Assembly: GCF_900142825.1 (NCBI RefSeq)
Contig: NZ_FRCH01000001.1
Location: 682,001-746,000, forward strand
Direction of reading: 5' to 3'
Source of the DNA: Rhodanobacter sp. OK091
Lineage (GTDB): Bacteria > Pseudomonadota > Gammaproteobacteria > Xanthomonadales > Rhodanobacteraceae
DNA: 64,000 nucleotides
Below the pieces are notes generated by a model, which was given only the letters and a program-made list of their open reading frames with translations, did not search any database and was not told the DNA's origin. How positions within the stretch are numbered: position 1 is the first letter of the stretch; each line of letters begins with the position of its first letter. A program made the translations under genes and the position numbers. This document shows, one piece after another, positions 56,871 through 64,000 of this stretch.

Positions 56871-57919
56871 GCACAACCCTCGCCACTCGCCTGCTGCGCT
56901 GGTTCGACCAGCACGGCCGCAAGGATCTGCCGTGGCAGCGTGCGCTCGACAACGGCCGACGCGACGCCTATCGCGTATGGCTGTCCGAGGTGATGCTGCA
57001 GCAAACCCAGGTCGCCACCGTCATCGGCTATTTCGAACGCTTCATCGGCGCGCTGCCGACGCTGCGCGATCTCGCCGATGCCGACGAGGACACCGTGCTG
57101 GCGCTGTGGTCGGGGCTCGGCTACTACCGTCGTGCACGCTTCCTGCACCACGCCGCGCAGATCTGCGTCGAACAACATGATGGCGAACTGCCGCGCGACT
57201 TCGATGCGCTGCGCGCCCTGCCCGGCATCGGCCGCTCCACCGCCGGCGCGATCCTGGCGCAGGCACACGGACTGCGTTTCGCCATCCTCGACGGCAACGT
57301 CAAGCGCGTGCTCACCCGCTATCACGGCATCCATGGCCATCCCGGCGAAAGCGCGGTGGAAAAACGGCTGTGGCTGCACGCCGAAACCCATACACCGACC
57401 AGCCGCGTCGCCGACTACACCCAGGCAATCATGGACCTGGGCGCTACGCTTTGCGTGCGCACGCGCCCACGTTGCGAAGACTGCCCGCTGGCCGGCGACT
57501 GCACCGCGTACCGCGACGACCTCACCGCACTGCTACCCAGCCGCAAACCGGGCAAATCCATTCCCACCCGCGCCACCGTGATGCTGATCCTGCGCGACGC
57601 CCAAGGCCGCGTGCTGCTCGAGCGGCGCGGACCGCAAGGCGTGTGGTCGGGCCTTTGGAGCCTGCCGGAAGCGGCCGACCCGAATGCTGCGTGGCGTACG
57701 GCGCAACAGCATGCGCAGGTCGACGACGCGCAAATCCTGACGCCATTCACCCACGTATTCAGCCATTATCGGCTGAACATCGAGCCGCTGCTGTTCGACC
57801 GGGCGACAGCGCAGCGCGGCATCGCCGATAATCCGCAACTGCGCTGGTGCAGCAGCACCGAGCTGGCTGCGCTGGGACTGCCGGCCCCGGTGCGCACCTT
57901 GCTCCAGACCATCGTGTAG
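56867..57919 (+). CDS. mutY: Adenine DNA glycosylase MutY
   Basis: MutY, 350 residues, removes A mispaired with 8-oxoG. It has Glu in VWLSEVMLQQTQVATVI, the helix-hairpin-helix LPGIGRSTAGAILAQA with catalytic Asp in FAILDGNVKRVL, and the iron-sulfur ligands C-x6-C-x2-C-x5-C in CVRTRPRCEDCPLAGDC. The C-terminal NUDIX-like 8-oxoG reader contains LLERRGPQGVWSGLWSLPE. The start at 56867 overlaps the AsmA stop. The TAG stop is inside a REP element (57916-57987). Confidence 0.97.
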   Translation: MSTTLATRLLRWFDQHGRKDLPWQRALDNGRRDAYRVWLSEVMLQQTQVATVIGYFERFIGALPTLRDLADADEDTVLALWSGLGYYRRARFLHHAAQICVEQHDGELPRDFDALRALPGIGRSTAGAILAQAHGLRFAILDGNVKRVLTRYHGIHGHPGESAVEKRLWLHAETHTPTSRVADYTQAIMDLGATLCVRTRPRCEDCPLAGDCTAYRDDLTALLPSRKPGKSIPTRATVMLILRDAQGRVLLERRGPQGVWSGLWSLPEAADPNAAWRTAQQHAQVDDAQILTPFTHVFSHYRLNIEPLLFDRATAQRGIADNPQLRWCSSTELAALGLPAPVRTLLQTIV

Positions 57920-57987
57920 GAGCGCACCTTTTGCGCGATGCTTTTTTATGGGTGACGAAGAGCATCGTGCACAAGGTGCGCTCCTAC
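57916..57987. repeat. Inverted pair of GTAG-type REP elements (BIME)
   Basis: GTAGGAGCGCACC-TTTT-GCGCGATGC and, inverted, GCATCG-TGCACAA-GGTGCGCTCCTAC face each other. The GTAG head is the mark of REP elements mobilised by RAYT (TnpA-REP) transposases, and similar elements are common in Pseudomonas and Stenotrophomonas. The mutY stop codon TAG at 57917-57919 is part of the GTAG head. Confidence 0.8.
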
Positions 57988-58016
57988 AGGCACCCATAAG
58001 TCCCCGAGGAAAACCC

Positions 58017-58295
58017 ATGAGCCGCATCGTCCACTGCGCCAAACTCGGCATCGACGCCGAAGGTCTCGATTTCGCTCCCTGGCCCGGTCCGCTCGGCCAG
58101 CGCATCTATGCCGAGATATCCAAGCCCGCGTGGCAACAGTGGCTGGCCCATCAGACCACCCTGATCAACGAATACCGGCTCAATCCGCTCGACCCGAAAG
58201 CACGCAAGTACCTTGGCGAAGAAATGGAGAAATTCCTGTTCGGCGGCGATTTCGCCAAGGCCTCCGGCTTCACTGCTCCCGACGCCGAGTCTTGA
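58017..58295 (+). CDS. yggX: Probable Fe(2+)-trafficking protein YggX
   Basis: YggX, 92 residues, protects iron-sulfur enzymes against oxidation and may aid iron supply. The family pattern is seen in MSRIVHCAKLGIDAEGLDF, PGPLGQRIYAEISKPAWQQWLAHQTTLINEYRLNPLDPKARKYL and EEMEKFLF. It has GAGGAAA upstream of ATG 58017. The mutY-yggX order may be functional since MutY carries an iron-sulfur cluster. Confidence 0.95.
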   Translation: MSRIVHCAKLGIDAEGLDFAPWPGPLGQRIYAEISKPAWQQWLAHQTTLINEYRLNPLDPKARKYLGEEMEKFLFGGDFAKASGFTAPDAES

Positions 58296-58378
58296 CGAAA
58301 CGCCGCGCATTCGGTCTAATGCGCGGCTCCACGCATCATCGGCAACCCGCGCGGCTGTCCCATGATTACAAGGTTTCC

Positions 58379-58454
58379 GGCCGAGTAGCTCAGTTGGTAG
58401 AGCAGGGGATTGAAAATCCCCGTGTCGGCGGTTCGATTCCGTCCTCGGCCACCA
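58379..58454 (+). tRNA. tRNA-Phe (GAA)
   Basis: This is a 76-nt cloverleaf with CCA encoded. The acceptor GGCCGAG pairs with CTCGGCC; the anticodon stem GGGGA/TCCCC holds the loop TTGAAAA with anticodon GAA at 58412-58414; the T loop is GGTTCGATTCC. The gene is followed by a terminator. Confidence 0.98.
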
Positions 58455-58472
58455 TGTACAGCGATACCCGAG

Positions 58473-58496
58473 CCCACTTTCGCGAGTGGGTTTTTT
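58473..58496 (+). terminator. Rho-independent terminator after tRNA-Phe
   Basis: CCCACT-TTCGCG-AGTGGG is followed directly by TTTTTT (58491-58496), 18 nt beyond the tRNA end. Confidence 0.9.
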
Positions 58497-58625
58497 CGTT
58501 TGTACGTCGCGAAACCTACGCTACCGAGCACTCCCAGGTGCACTGAAGTCATGCCGCATGACACGTTTTGTCCGTTACCAACAGTGCTACATTCGGCCCG
58601 CAACCACAACGAAGGGGATACTCAG

Positions 58626-59078
58626 ATGAATCGAAAAGGATTCGCCGTTCCAGCGGCGTTGCTCGTGGGGCTGATGGCCATCACGCTCGCCGGACCTGCC
58701 GTGGCGCAGCAGCAACCGAATACCGGACTGGGCAGCGCATGGCCCACCGATGCGACCGATGTGAGTCGCGCGCCCGGTTATCACGTCTATACTTGGACGA
58801 ATTCAGGTGTGAAATACATCCAGGTCAACGACTATGCGGGCAATGTCCTGGTGGCCGTGGCCACGGCGAATGGCGTGTTTCTGCCGCTGCCGATGGGCAA
58901 TGCGAAGAACCTTCAAACACCGCAGGACGGCTCCTCCAGCACGACGTCCACGACGGGCGTGACCGTCTATCAGGACGGCTCGGTACAGGTTACGGCCGCG
59001 CCCCAAACCAGTGGCACGATGCTTTTCCAGGCGGCGCCTTGCACCGATCCGGTCGAGTGCACTACGCACCTCAACTGA
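58626..59078 (+). CDS. Small secreted protein of unknown function
   Basis: The 150-residue product has a clear signal peptide (AVPAALLVGLMAITLAGPAVAQQ). The rest contains YHVYTWTNSGVKYIQVNDYAGNVLVAVATANGVFLPLPMGN, a beta-rich stretch, a Ser/Thr linker and one Cys pair near the end (PCTDPVECTTHLN). I recognise no named family. AAGGGGATA stands before ATG 58626. It ends 9 nt from the convergent MASE1 gene. Confidence 0.75.
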   Translation: MNRKGFAVPAALLVGLMAITLAGPAVAQQQPNTGLGSAWPTDATDVSRAPGYHVYTWTNSGVKYIQVNDYAGNVLVAVATANGVFLPLPMGNAKNLQTPQDGSSSTTSTTGVTVYQDGSVQVTAAPQTSGTMLFQAAPCTDPVECTTHLN

Positions 59079-59087
59079 TATTGAGGA

Positions 59088-60746
59088 TCAGCGGATATTG
59101 AGAAACTCAACAAGGGTGGTGCGCTTCTCCGGCACCACTCGCTCCACCGCACGCACCTGTTGGGGGTCGGGTTCGTGCACCAGCACACTTATGCACTCAC
59201 CATGCTCCGTGGCGCGAACGCGAACCCTGCCTTCATGGAGCGCTGCGCGATCCTTGATTGCGTCCAGACCAAGGCCGCTTGCGGCCAGCCGGTGAAGCAT
59301 GAAGCTGCCACGCACCCTCAGATCCGAGTCAGTCGAAAATAGCGCGTCGATGCGGACTACCGCCCAGCGCCGACCGGCGTGCCGGCCGCTGCGCAGGTGA
59401 ACCGTGAGATCGCCGATGCTATGCGTGGTACACAGATAGCTGACCCCCTCGCACACCAGCCGGTGGATCGCCAGTTGCAAGGTGTCGGACAGCTGATTGA
59501 TTCCGCCACGCGTCTGGCACCAATAGCCGATGCGGCGGCTGTTGAGGGTTCGCGCGATGCCACCGTGGCGCAGCGCGGCCACCAGACCGCGCTCACGCAG
59601 GGCCACCGGATGCAAGCCATCCGCGAGCTGGAACAACTGCTCCCTGGCCGCCGTTGCCCGGCGCCGCAGCTCACGGGAATCCGCCGTGGGCCGGAGCTGC
59701 CGCTCGAACAACAGTTCGTCGGTTGCGTGTACGGCTTCACTCGCCTGCTCGATCCCAAGCGAGGTCTGGCGCAGCTGCGCTTCGCACTGTGCCTGAATGC
59801 GACGCGCCAGATCGAGGGATTTGTCCTCATGTTCGGTGCCTTGCCCCTTCTGCTGATGCAGTTGGGCAATCCGGCTTCCGAACAGCAGCATCGACGTGGT
59901 GGCAAAGGCCACAAAAACCTCAGCCTGCAGCGTCGACGTGTCGTAGAGTGCAGGCATCGTCACTACCACCGCGATGCTGGCGATCGCGCCGCCGACCGCA
60001 GCGCCATGCCAGCCACGGCGCAGCGCGAGCCAGATGACCGGCAGGAACATCAGCATCCGCGCCACCTGCCGTGAACCTTCGCCGGAGGCGTCCAGCGCAA
60101 TCCAGATGAGCAGTGCCAGCGCGGGCAACACGAATGCTGCCGTCTCGACGCCTAAACGCCCACGCAAGGCGCTTTCGACGGTATGCAGCCAGAGCTCGGC
60201 CCGCTTCGGCCGCCCCTCCCACACCATTAGCACCAGAGGTACCAGCGTCAGGATGCCCAGGTAGCTTCCGATGAACCACCTTGAAGCTACCACTCCATAA
60301 TTTATGGGCGCAGAGCCGGGAGGAACGTTCGCTGTCGGAAGAATGACGACGTTCACTAGGGTCCACAGTCCGGAAACCACCAACGTGCATACCAGCAAGA
60401 CGCCCATGTGCACCGGGCCACGATCCGGAATCATGTTCAAACGGTCACGGCACGCCTTGACCACAGGCATGGCAAGAGCAATCGGCGGCACCAGCATGAG
60501 GCTTGACCAGAGCCAGCCGAAGGTTTCAGCACACGAAAGGCTGGCGTAAGCCAGAGGGCCCAATTCGCCAATCACCAGCGCGGGCCAATAGCGGTAAGGC
60601 ACAAGCAACAACACAGACAGGCGATAGCCGGCGAATAGCTCCCAGTGCGACCATGATACCTGCCGCAGCAGCACATACCCGAGCGCATAGGCCAACGCTA
60701 CCGCGCCGTGGCGCAGCCATACATTCCTTCGCATTCCATGATTCAT
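59088..60746 (-). CDS. MASE1-like membrane protein with degenerate kinase-like C-terminus
   Basis: The protein is 552 residues from ATG 60746 (GAGG 7 nt upstream). The first 300 residues hold about eight membrane helices in the MASE1 style (GYRLSVLLLVPYRYWPALVIGELGPLAY). A coiled coil follows, then a region that recalls NarX-type kinases, FQLADGLHPVALRERGLVAALRHGGI, and an ATPase-like part, TLQLAIHRLVCEGVSYL and SGLGLDAIKDRAALHEGRVRV. However, no phosphorylatable H-box, N-box or DxGxG motif is seen. It looks like a pseudokinase or signalling adaptor. No partner response regulator is adjacent. Confidence 0.7.
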   Translation of the reverse strand: MNHGMRRNVWLRHGAVALAYALGYVLLRQVSWSHWELFAGYRLSVLLLVPYRYWPALVIGELGPLAYASLSCAETFGWLWSSLMLVPPIALAMPVVKACRDRLNMIPDRGPVHMGVLLVCTLVVSGLWTLVNVVILPTANVPPGSAPINYGVVASRWFIGSYLGILTLVPLVLMVWEGRPKRAELWLHTVESALRGRLGVETAAFVLPALALLIWIALDASGEGSRQVARMLMFLPVIWLALRRGWHGAAVGGAIASIAVVVTMPALYDTSTLQAEVFVAFATTSMLLFGSRIAQLHQQKGQGTEHEDKSLDLARRIQAQCEAQLRQTSLGIEQASEAVHATDELLFERQLRPTADSRELRRRATAAREQLFQLADGLHPVALRERGLVAALRHGGIARTLNSRRIGYWCQTRGGINQLSDTLQLAIHRLVCEGVSYLCTTHSIGDLTVHLRSGRHAGRRWAVVRIDALFSTDSDLRVRGSFMLHRLAASGLGLDAIKDRAALHEGRVRVRATEHGECISVLVHEPDPQQVRAVERVVPEKRTTLVEFLNIR

Positions 60747-61079
60747 CCGGTGCCCTCGATGATCAGACATCCCTACGGCAACAACGATTTGGGACCGTGC
60801 CCCGCTCATGATCATGCCTGTGAAATCGCATCGAAACTGCGAACCCACACACGAAGCGAACCGCCCAAAAAAACTCCCCGCCCCATAGTCCTACACCGGC
60901 GCCTCCGCTGCAATGCTCCTCCCTTCACGGCGAGCTCATTCAGGATCTGTATCCGGCTCTGAAGCCTCCCGAACGGCGGGCCCGACGATGCCGCTCGAAC
61001 TGGCAACTTCAGCCAGGGCGGCACCGTTCGTAAAATCGGCCGACTGTGCAAAACGGTGGCCTAATTCCTGCAGGCCGAT
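60747..61079. other. Intergenic region, no gene seen
   Basis: This 333-nt stretch lies between the MASE1 gene start and the RND gene stop, both on the minus strand. It has no convincing frame, tRNA or strong terminator. It should contain the promoter of the MASE1 gene, but I could not single one out. Confidence 0.5.
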
Positions 61080-64000
61080 TCATACCTCCAGACGGTCATC
61101 CGGCCGCGCCACCAGCGCATACAGCGCAGGCATCAGGAAGATGCTGATCAGCAGTCGGGTAAACAGTCCGCTGACAATGACCAGGGCGAACGGCCGCTGG
61201 GTATCGGTACCTACACCAGTGGCCAGTGCCGCGGGCAGCAGGCCGAGTGCCGCCACCAGGGCGGTCATCATGATCGGACGCAGGCGCAGGATCGCCGCTT
61301 CGCGGATAGCCTCGTCCAGGGTGATGCCGCCGCGGCGAAGTTCGTTGACGTAGGAGATGTAGACAACGGCCGTCTGCACCGAGACGCCGAACAGGGCGAG
61401 AAAGCCGATGCCGGAAGAAACCGAGAACGGGGTGCCGGTGATCCACAACGCCACGATGCCGCCTACCGGCGCCGACAGCAGCACGCCGAGCACGGTGATG
61501 AATGGAAATTTGAAATTGCTATAGAGAGTGAACAGCAGCAGGAAGATCAGCGACAAGGTGAGCGGCAGTATCACATTCAGCTGTGCACGCGAAGCCGTGT
61601 ATTCGGAGTATTCGCCGCCCCAATCCAGGCGGTAGCCCTGCGGCAGATCGACCTTCTTGTCGACTTGCGCGATGGCATCTTCCACCGCGCCGGCCAGATC
61701 GCGTCCCTCCACCGAGAACTGCACGCCGATGTAGCGTGAATTGTCCTGGCGGTAGATGAACGAGGCGCCGTTGATCACCTGGATATCCGCCAGCTCCTTG
61801 AGCGGAATCTGCTGACCGGCTGGCGTGGCCATCAGGATGTTGCCGATTTCCTCGGGATTGTTCCGGTACTGGCGTTCGAGTCGAACGACAAGGTCGAACT
61901 GCTTTTCCTGCTGCACCACCTGGGTCGCCACGTCGCCACCGATGGCGGTCGTGATCAACCCGTTGATGTCGGCCACGTTCAAGCCATAGCGGGCAATCGC
62001 AGTGCGGTTGATCTTGATGCTCAGGCTGGGCTGTCCGAGTTCCTTCACCAGGGTCACGTCGCGGATGCCGCGCACGTTTTCCAGCACCTTCTTGATCGCT
62101 TTACCCTTTTGTTGGAGCGTATCCAGGTCGGAACCGAATACCTTCACAGCCAGCGCACTTTTCAGACCCGTCTCGGCCTCGTCCACCGCATCCTCGGCCG
62201 GCTGGGTGTAATTGAAGACGATGCCTGGAAAGGCCTCCAGCTTCTTGTTGATCGCCGCGATCAACTCGGGCTTGGTGCGATAGCCGCTGGTCCATTGCGA
62301 GTACGGCTTGAGGCCCACGTAGAACTCGGCATTGAAGAAGCCGGTCGAATCCGTACCGTCGTCGGGCCGGCCATGTTCAGAGGCAACCGTGGTGACTTCG
62401 GGGAACGAGCCCAGGATCTCGCGTATCTTGGGCACGATCTTGGCCGACTCGTCGAACGAGATGGTGTAAGGCATGGTGGCGCGCACCCATAGCGCGCCCT
62501 CATCCAGTTGCGGCATGAACTCAGCGCCGATGCGCGGGATCAACAGCAGCGAACCGGCCAGCAGGATGACCGAGGCGAACGTCGTCCCCCACTTGCGGGC
62601 GAGGCAGAAATCCAGGCCCTTGATGTAGACCGATTTGATCGCCTCGAAAACGCCGTTGCGCCGCTCGCGCACGCCCTTGCGCATCAGCCACGCGCACAGT
62701 ACCGGCAACAGCGTCAGCGTGACGATCAGCGAACCGACCAGCGCGAACACCATCGTATCGGCCATCGGCTTGAACAACGTCCCGGAAGGCCCGGACAGAA
62801 CATAGATCGGCAGAAAGCTGACCACGATCACCGCGACGGCGTAGAAGATCGGGCGATCCACTTCCGCTGCCGCGTCGACGATGATTTCCCGGATGTTGAG
62901 CGGCGTGCCCTTGCGCTCGGCGATCTGGCGGAAAATGTTTTCCACCATCACTACCGCGCCATCGACCAGGATGCCGAAATCCACCGCGCCGATGGAAAGC
63001 AGGTTGGCTGATGCGTTCTGCAGATCGAGACAGATGAACGCGAACAGCAAGGCCAGCGGGATGGTGGTGGCGACGATCAGGCCAGCGCGGAAATCGTAGA
63101 GAAAGAAAATCAGGATCACCACGACCAGGAACATGCCGCGCAGGAGGTTCTGCTCGACGATCTGCGTGGTCACCGCGACCAGGTCGCTGCGGTCGTAGAA
63201 CGGATGGATCTTGACGTCCTTGGGCAGCACGTGATCGTTGAGTTCCTTGGTCTTTGCTTCGACCCGCTGCAGAACGTCCTGGGTTTTTTCGCCCGTGCGC
63301 AGGAAGATCACGCCCTCCACCGCATCGTCCTGTTTCTCGAAGCCGAATTCGCCCAGCCGGGGGGCGATGCCGATGACCACGCGGCCGACGTCCTTCAGCA
63401 GCACCGGGATGCCGTTATGCACCGCCAGCACCACGTTGCCGATGTCCTCCAGCGTGCTCAGCCGCCCCTCGCCGCGCACGTAGTAGAACTGGCCGCCTTG
63501 CGAATAGAAGCCGCCACCGGCGTTGCCGTTGTTGGCCGCCAACGCGGCTTCCACCTGCGTAGCGGACAGGCCGACCCCGGCGATCTTCGCCTGATCGAGC
63601 AGCACCTGGTATTGCATGGTGCCACCGCCAAATCCCGAATCATCCGCCACGCCGGGAACGGATCGGTACTGAGGCTCGATGGTCCAGTCTTCGAGTGTCT
63701 TGAGCTCCATCGGCGACCGATCCGAGCTTTGCAGCACGTACCGATAGATCAGGCCCGAGGGCGAGGCAAGCGGCGATACCGATGGCGTCACGCCGCTCGG
63801 CAGGCTGAGATCGCCCAGCCGGTTGAAAACTTCCTGTCGGGCGAAGTTGTTGTCGGTGCCGGTCTGAAACGTGATGACGACGTGGGACAGCCCGTACAGC
63901 GAGACGGAGCGCGTATTGGTCGTCTTCGGTATGCCGTTCATGCCGAGCTCGACTGGCACGGTGATCAGGCGCTCTACTTCCTCGGCAGCGTGCCCGGGCC
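61080..64000 (-). CDS. Heavy-metal RND efflux transporter, 5' end outside window
   Basis: The visible 973 codons belong to a CzcA/CusA-type inner-membrane pump, which exports divalent or monovalent metal ions with an adaptor and an outer-membrane channel. The frame is still open at the window edge, reading HAAEEVERLITVPVELGMNG, typical of about residue 50 of the family. The proton-relay motif in helix 4 is GAVDFGILVDGAVVMVENIFR, the heavy-metal RND signature. Others are GAEFMPQLDEGALWVRATMP, RIPL-like repeats and LRPIMMTALVAALGLLPAAL near the end. Which metal is exported cannot be decided. Adaptor and channel genes are probably beyond the right edge. Confidence 0.93.
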   Translation of the reverse strand, partial: PGHAAEEVERLITVPVELGMNGIPKTTNTRSVSLYGLSHVVITFQTGTDNNFARQEVFNRLGDLSLPSGVTPSVSPLASPSGLIYRYVLQSSDRSPMELKTLEDWTIEPQYRSVPGVADDSGFGGGTMQYQVLLDQAKIAGVGLSATQVEAALAANNGNAGGGFYSQGGQFYYVRGEGRLSTLEDIGNVVLAVHNGIPVLLKDVGRVVIGIAPRLGEFGFEKQDDAVEGVIFLRTGEKTQDVLQRVEAKTKELNDHVLPKDVKIHPFYDRSDLVAVTTQIVEQNLLRGMFLVVVILIFFLYDFRAGLIVATTIPLALLFAFICLDLQNASANLLSIGAVDFGILVDGAVVMVENIFRQIAERKGTPLNIREIIVDAAAEVDRPIFYAVAVIVVSFLPIYVLSGPSGTLFKPMADTMVFALVGSLIVTLTLLPVLCAWLMRKGVRERRNGVFEAIKSVYIKGLDFCLARKWGTTFASVILLAGSLLLIPRIGAEFMPQLDEGALWVRATMPYTISFDESAKIVPKIREILGSFPEVTTVASEHGRPDDGTDSTGFFNAEFYVGLKPYSQWTSGYRTKPELIAAINKKLEAFPGIVFNYTQPAEDAVDEAETGLKSALAVKVFGSDLDTLQQKGKAIKKVLENVRGIRDVTLVKELGQPSLSIKINRTAIARYGLNVADINGLITTAIGGDVATQVVQQEKQFDLVVRLERQYRNNPEEIGNILMATPAGQQIPLKELADIQVINGASFIYRQDNSRYIGVQFSVEGRDLAGAVEDAIAQVDKKVDLPQGYRLDWGGEYSEYTASRAQLNVILPLTLSLIFLLLFTLYSNFKFPFITVLGVLLSAPVGGIVALWITGTPFSVSSGIGFLALFGVSVQTAVVYISYVNELRRGGITLDEAIREAAILRLRPIMMTALVAALGLLPAALATGVGTDTQRPFALVIVSGLFTRLLISIFLMPALYALVARPDDRLEV

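Overview
The window is a high-GC chromosomal segment of a gammaproteobacterium, most likely from the Xanthomonadales/Lysobacterales and probably Rhodanobacteraceae (Dyella/Rhodanobacter-like). This placement is inferred from the Pseudomonas/Xanthomonas-type polar flagellar gene order (fleQ, flhF, fleN, motCD, cheYZA-type), the asmA-mutY-yggX-tRNA-Phe neighbourhood and a dispersed multi-hairpin repeat. No rRNA gene or database hit was available to confirm it.

Positions 1-47303 form one nearly uninterrupted polar flagellum and chemotaxis locus. Read against the coordinates, most genes lie on the minus strand in this order of transcription: cheV; flgBCDEFGHIJKL; fliC, fliD, fliS, a fliT-like gene, a PilZ gene; fleQ; fliEFGHIJ-fliK; fliLMNOP, then a 900-bp repeat insertion, fliQR-flhB-flhA-flhF-fleN-fliA; cheYZA-motCD-cheW-DUF2802. 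On the plus strand are a FliK-like/FlhB-C-domain pair at the left end and, at the other end, a soluble chemoreceptor-flgA-flgM-flgN unit. At the extreme left a STAS-domain gene runs off the window.

The regulatory layout can be read from the DNA. Sigma-54 type promoters (TGGCACG-N4-TTGCA type) precede fliL, fliE and flgB, as expected for FleQ-controlled genes. Sigma-28 promoters (TAAAGTTT-N11-GCCGATAA type) precede fliC, flgM, cheV, the soluble chemoreceptor, the STAS gene and the FliK-like/FlhB-like pair. Two of these form divergent sigma-28 pairs. FleQ, FliA and FlgM are all encoded here, so most of the cascade is local. cheB, cheR, parC/parP and fleSR are not in the window.

Positions 47502-64000 are mostly non-flagellar: a degenerate EAL-HDOD protein, a TMEM43-family membrane protein, a metallo-beta-lactamase-fold enzyme, gamma-glutamyltransferase, a ferredoxin, an unknown lipoprotein, coaD, rsmD, ftsY, an AsmA-like protein, mutY, yggX, tRNA-Phe, a small secreted protein, a MASE1 membrane protein with a degenerate kinase-like C-terminus, and a CzcA/CusA-type metal RND pump cut by the right edge.

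The most unusual element is at 15019-15710, between fliP and fliQ, which are normally adjacent. Two inverted copies of a roughly 270-nt repeat each fold into six successive hairpins. Stem sequences differ between the copies, yet both sides of each stem change together and a TCC loop core is kept, which suggests selection for structure.
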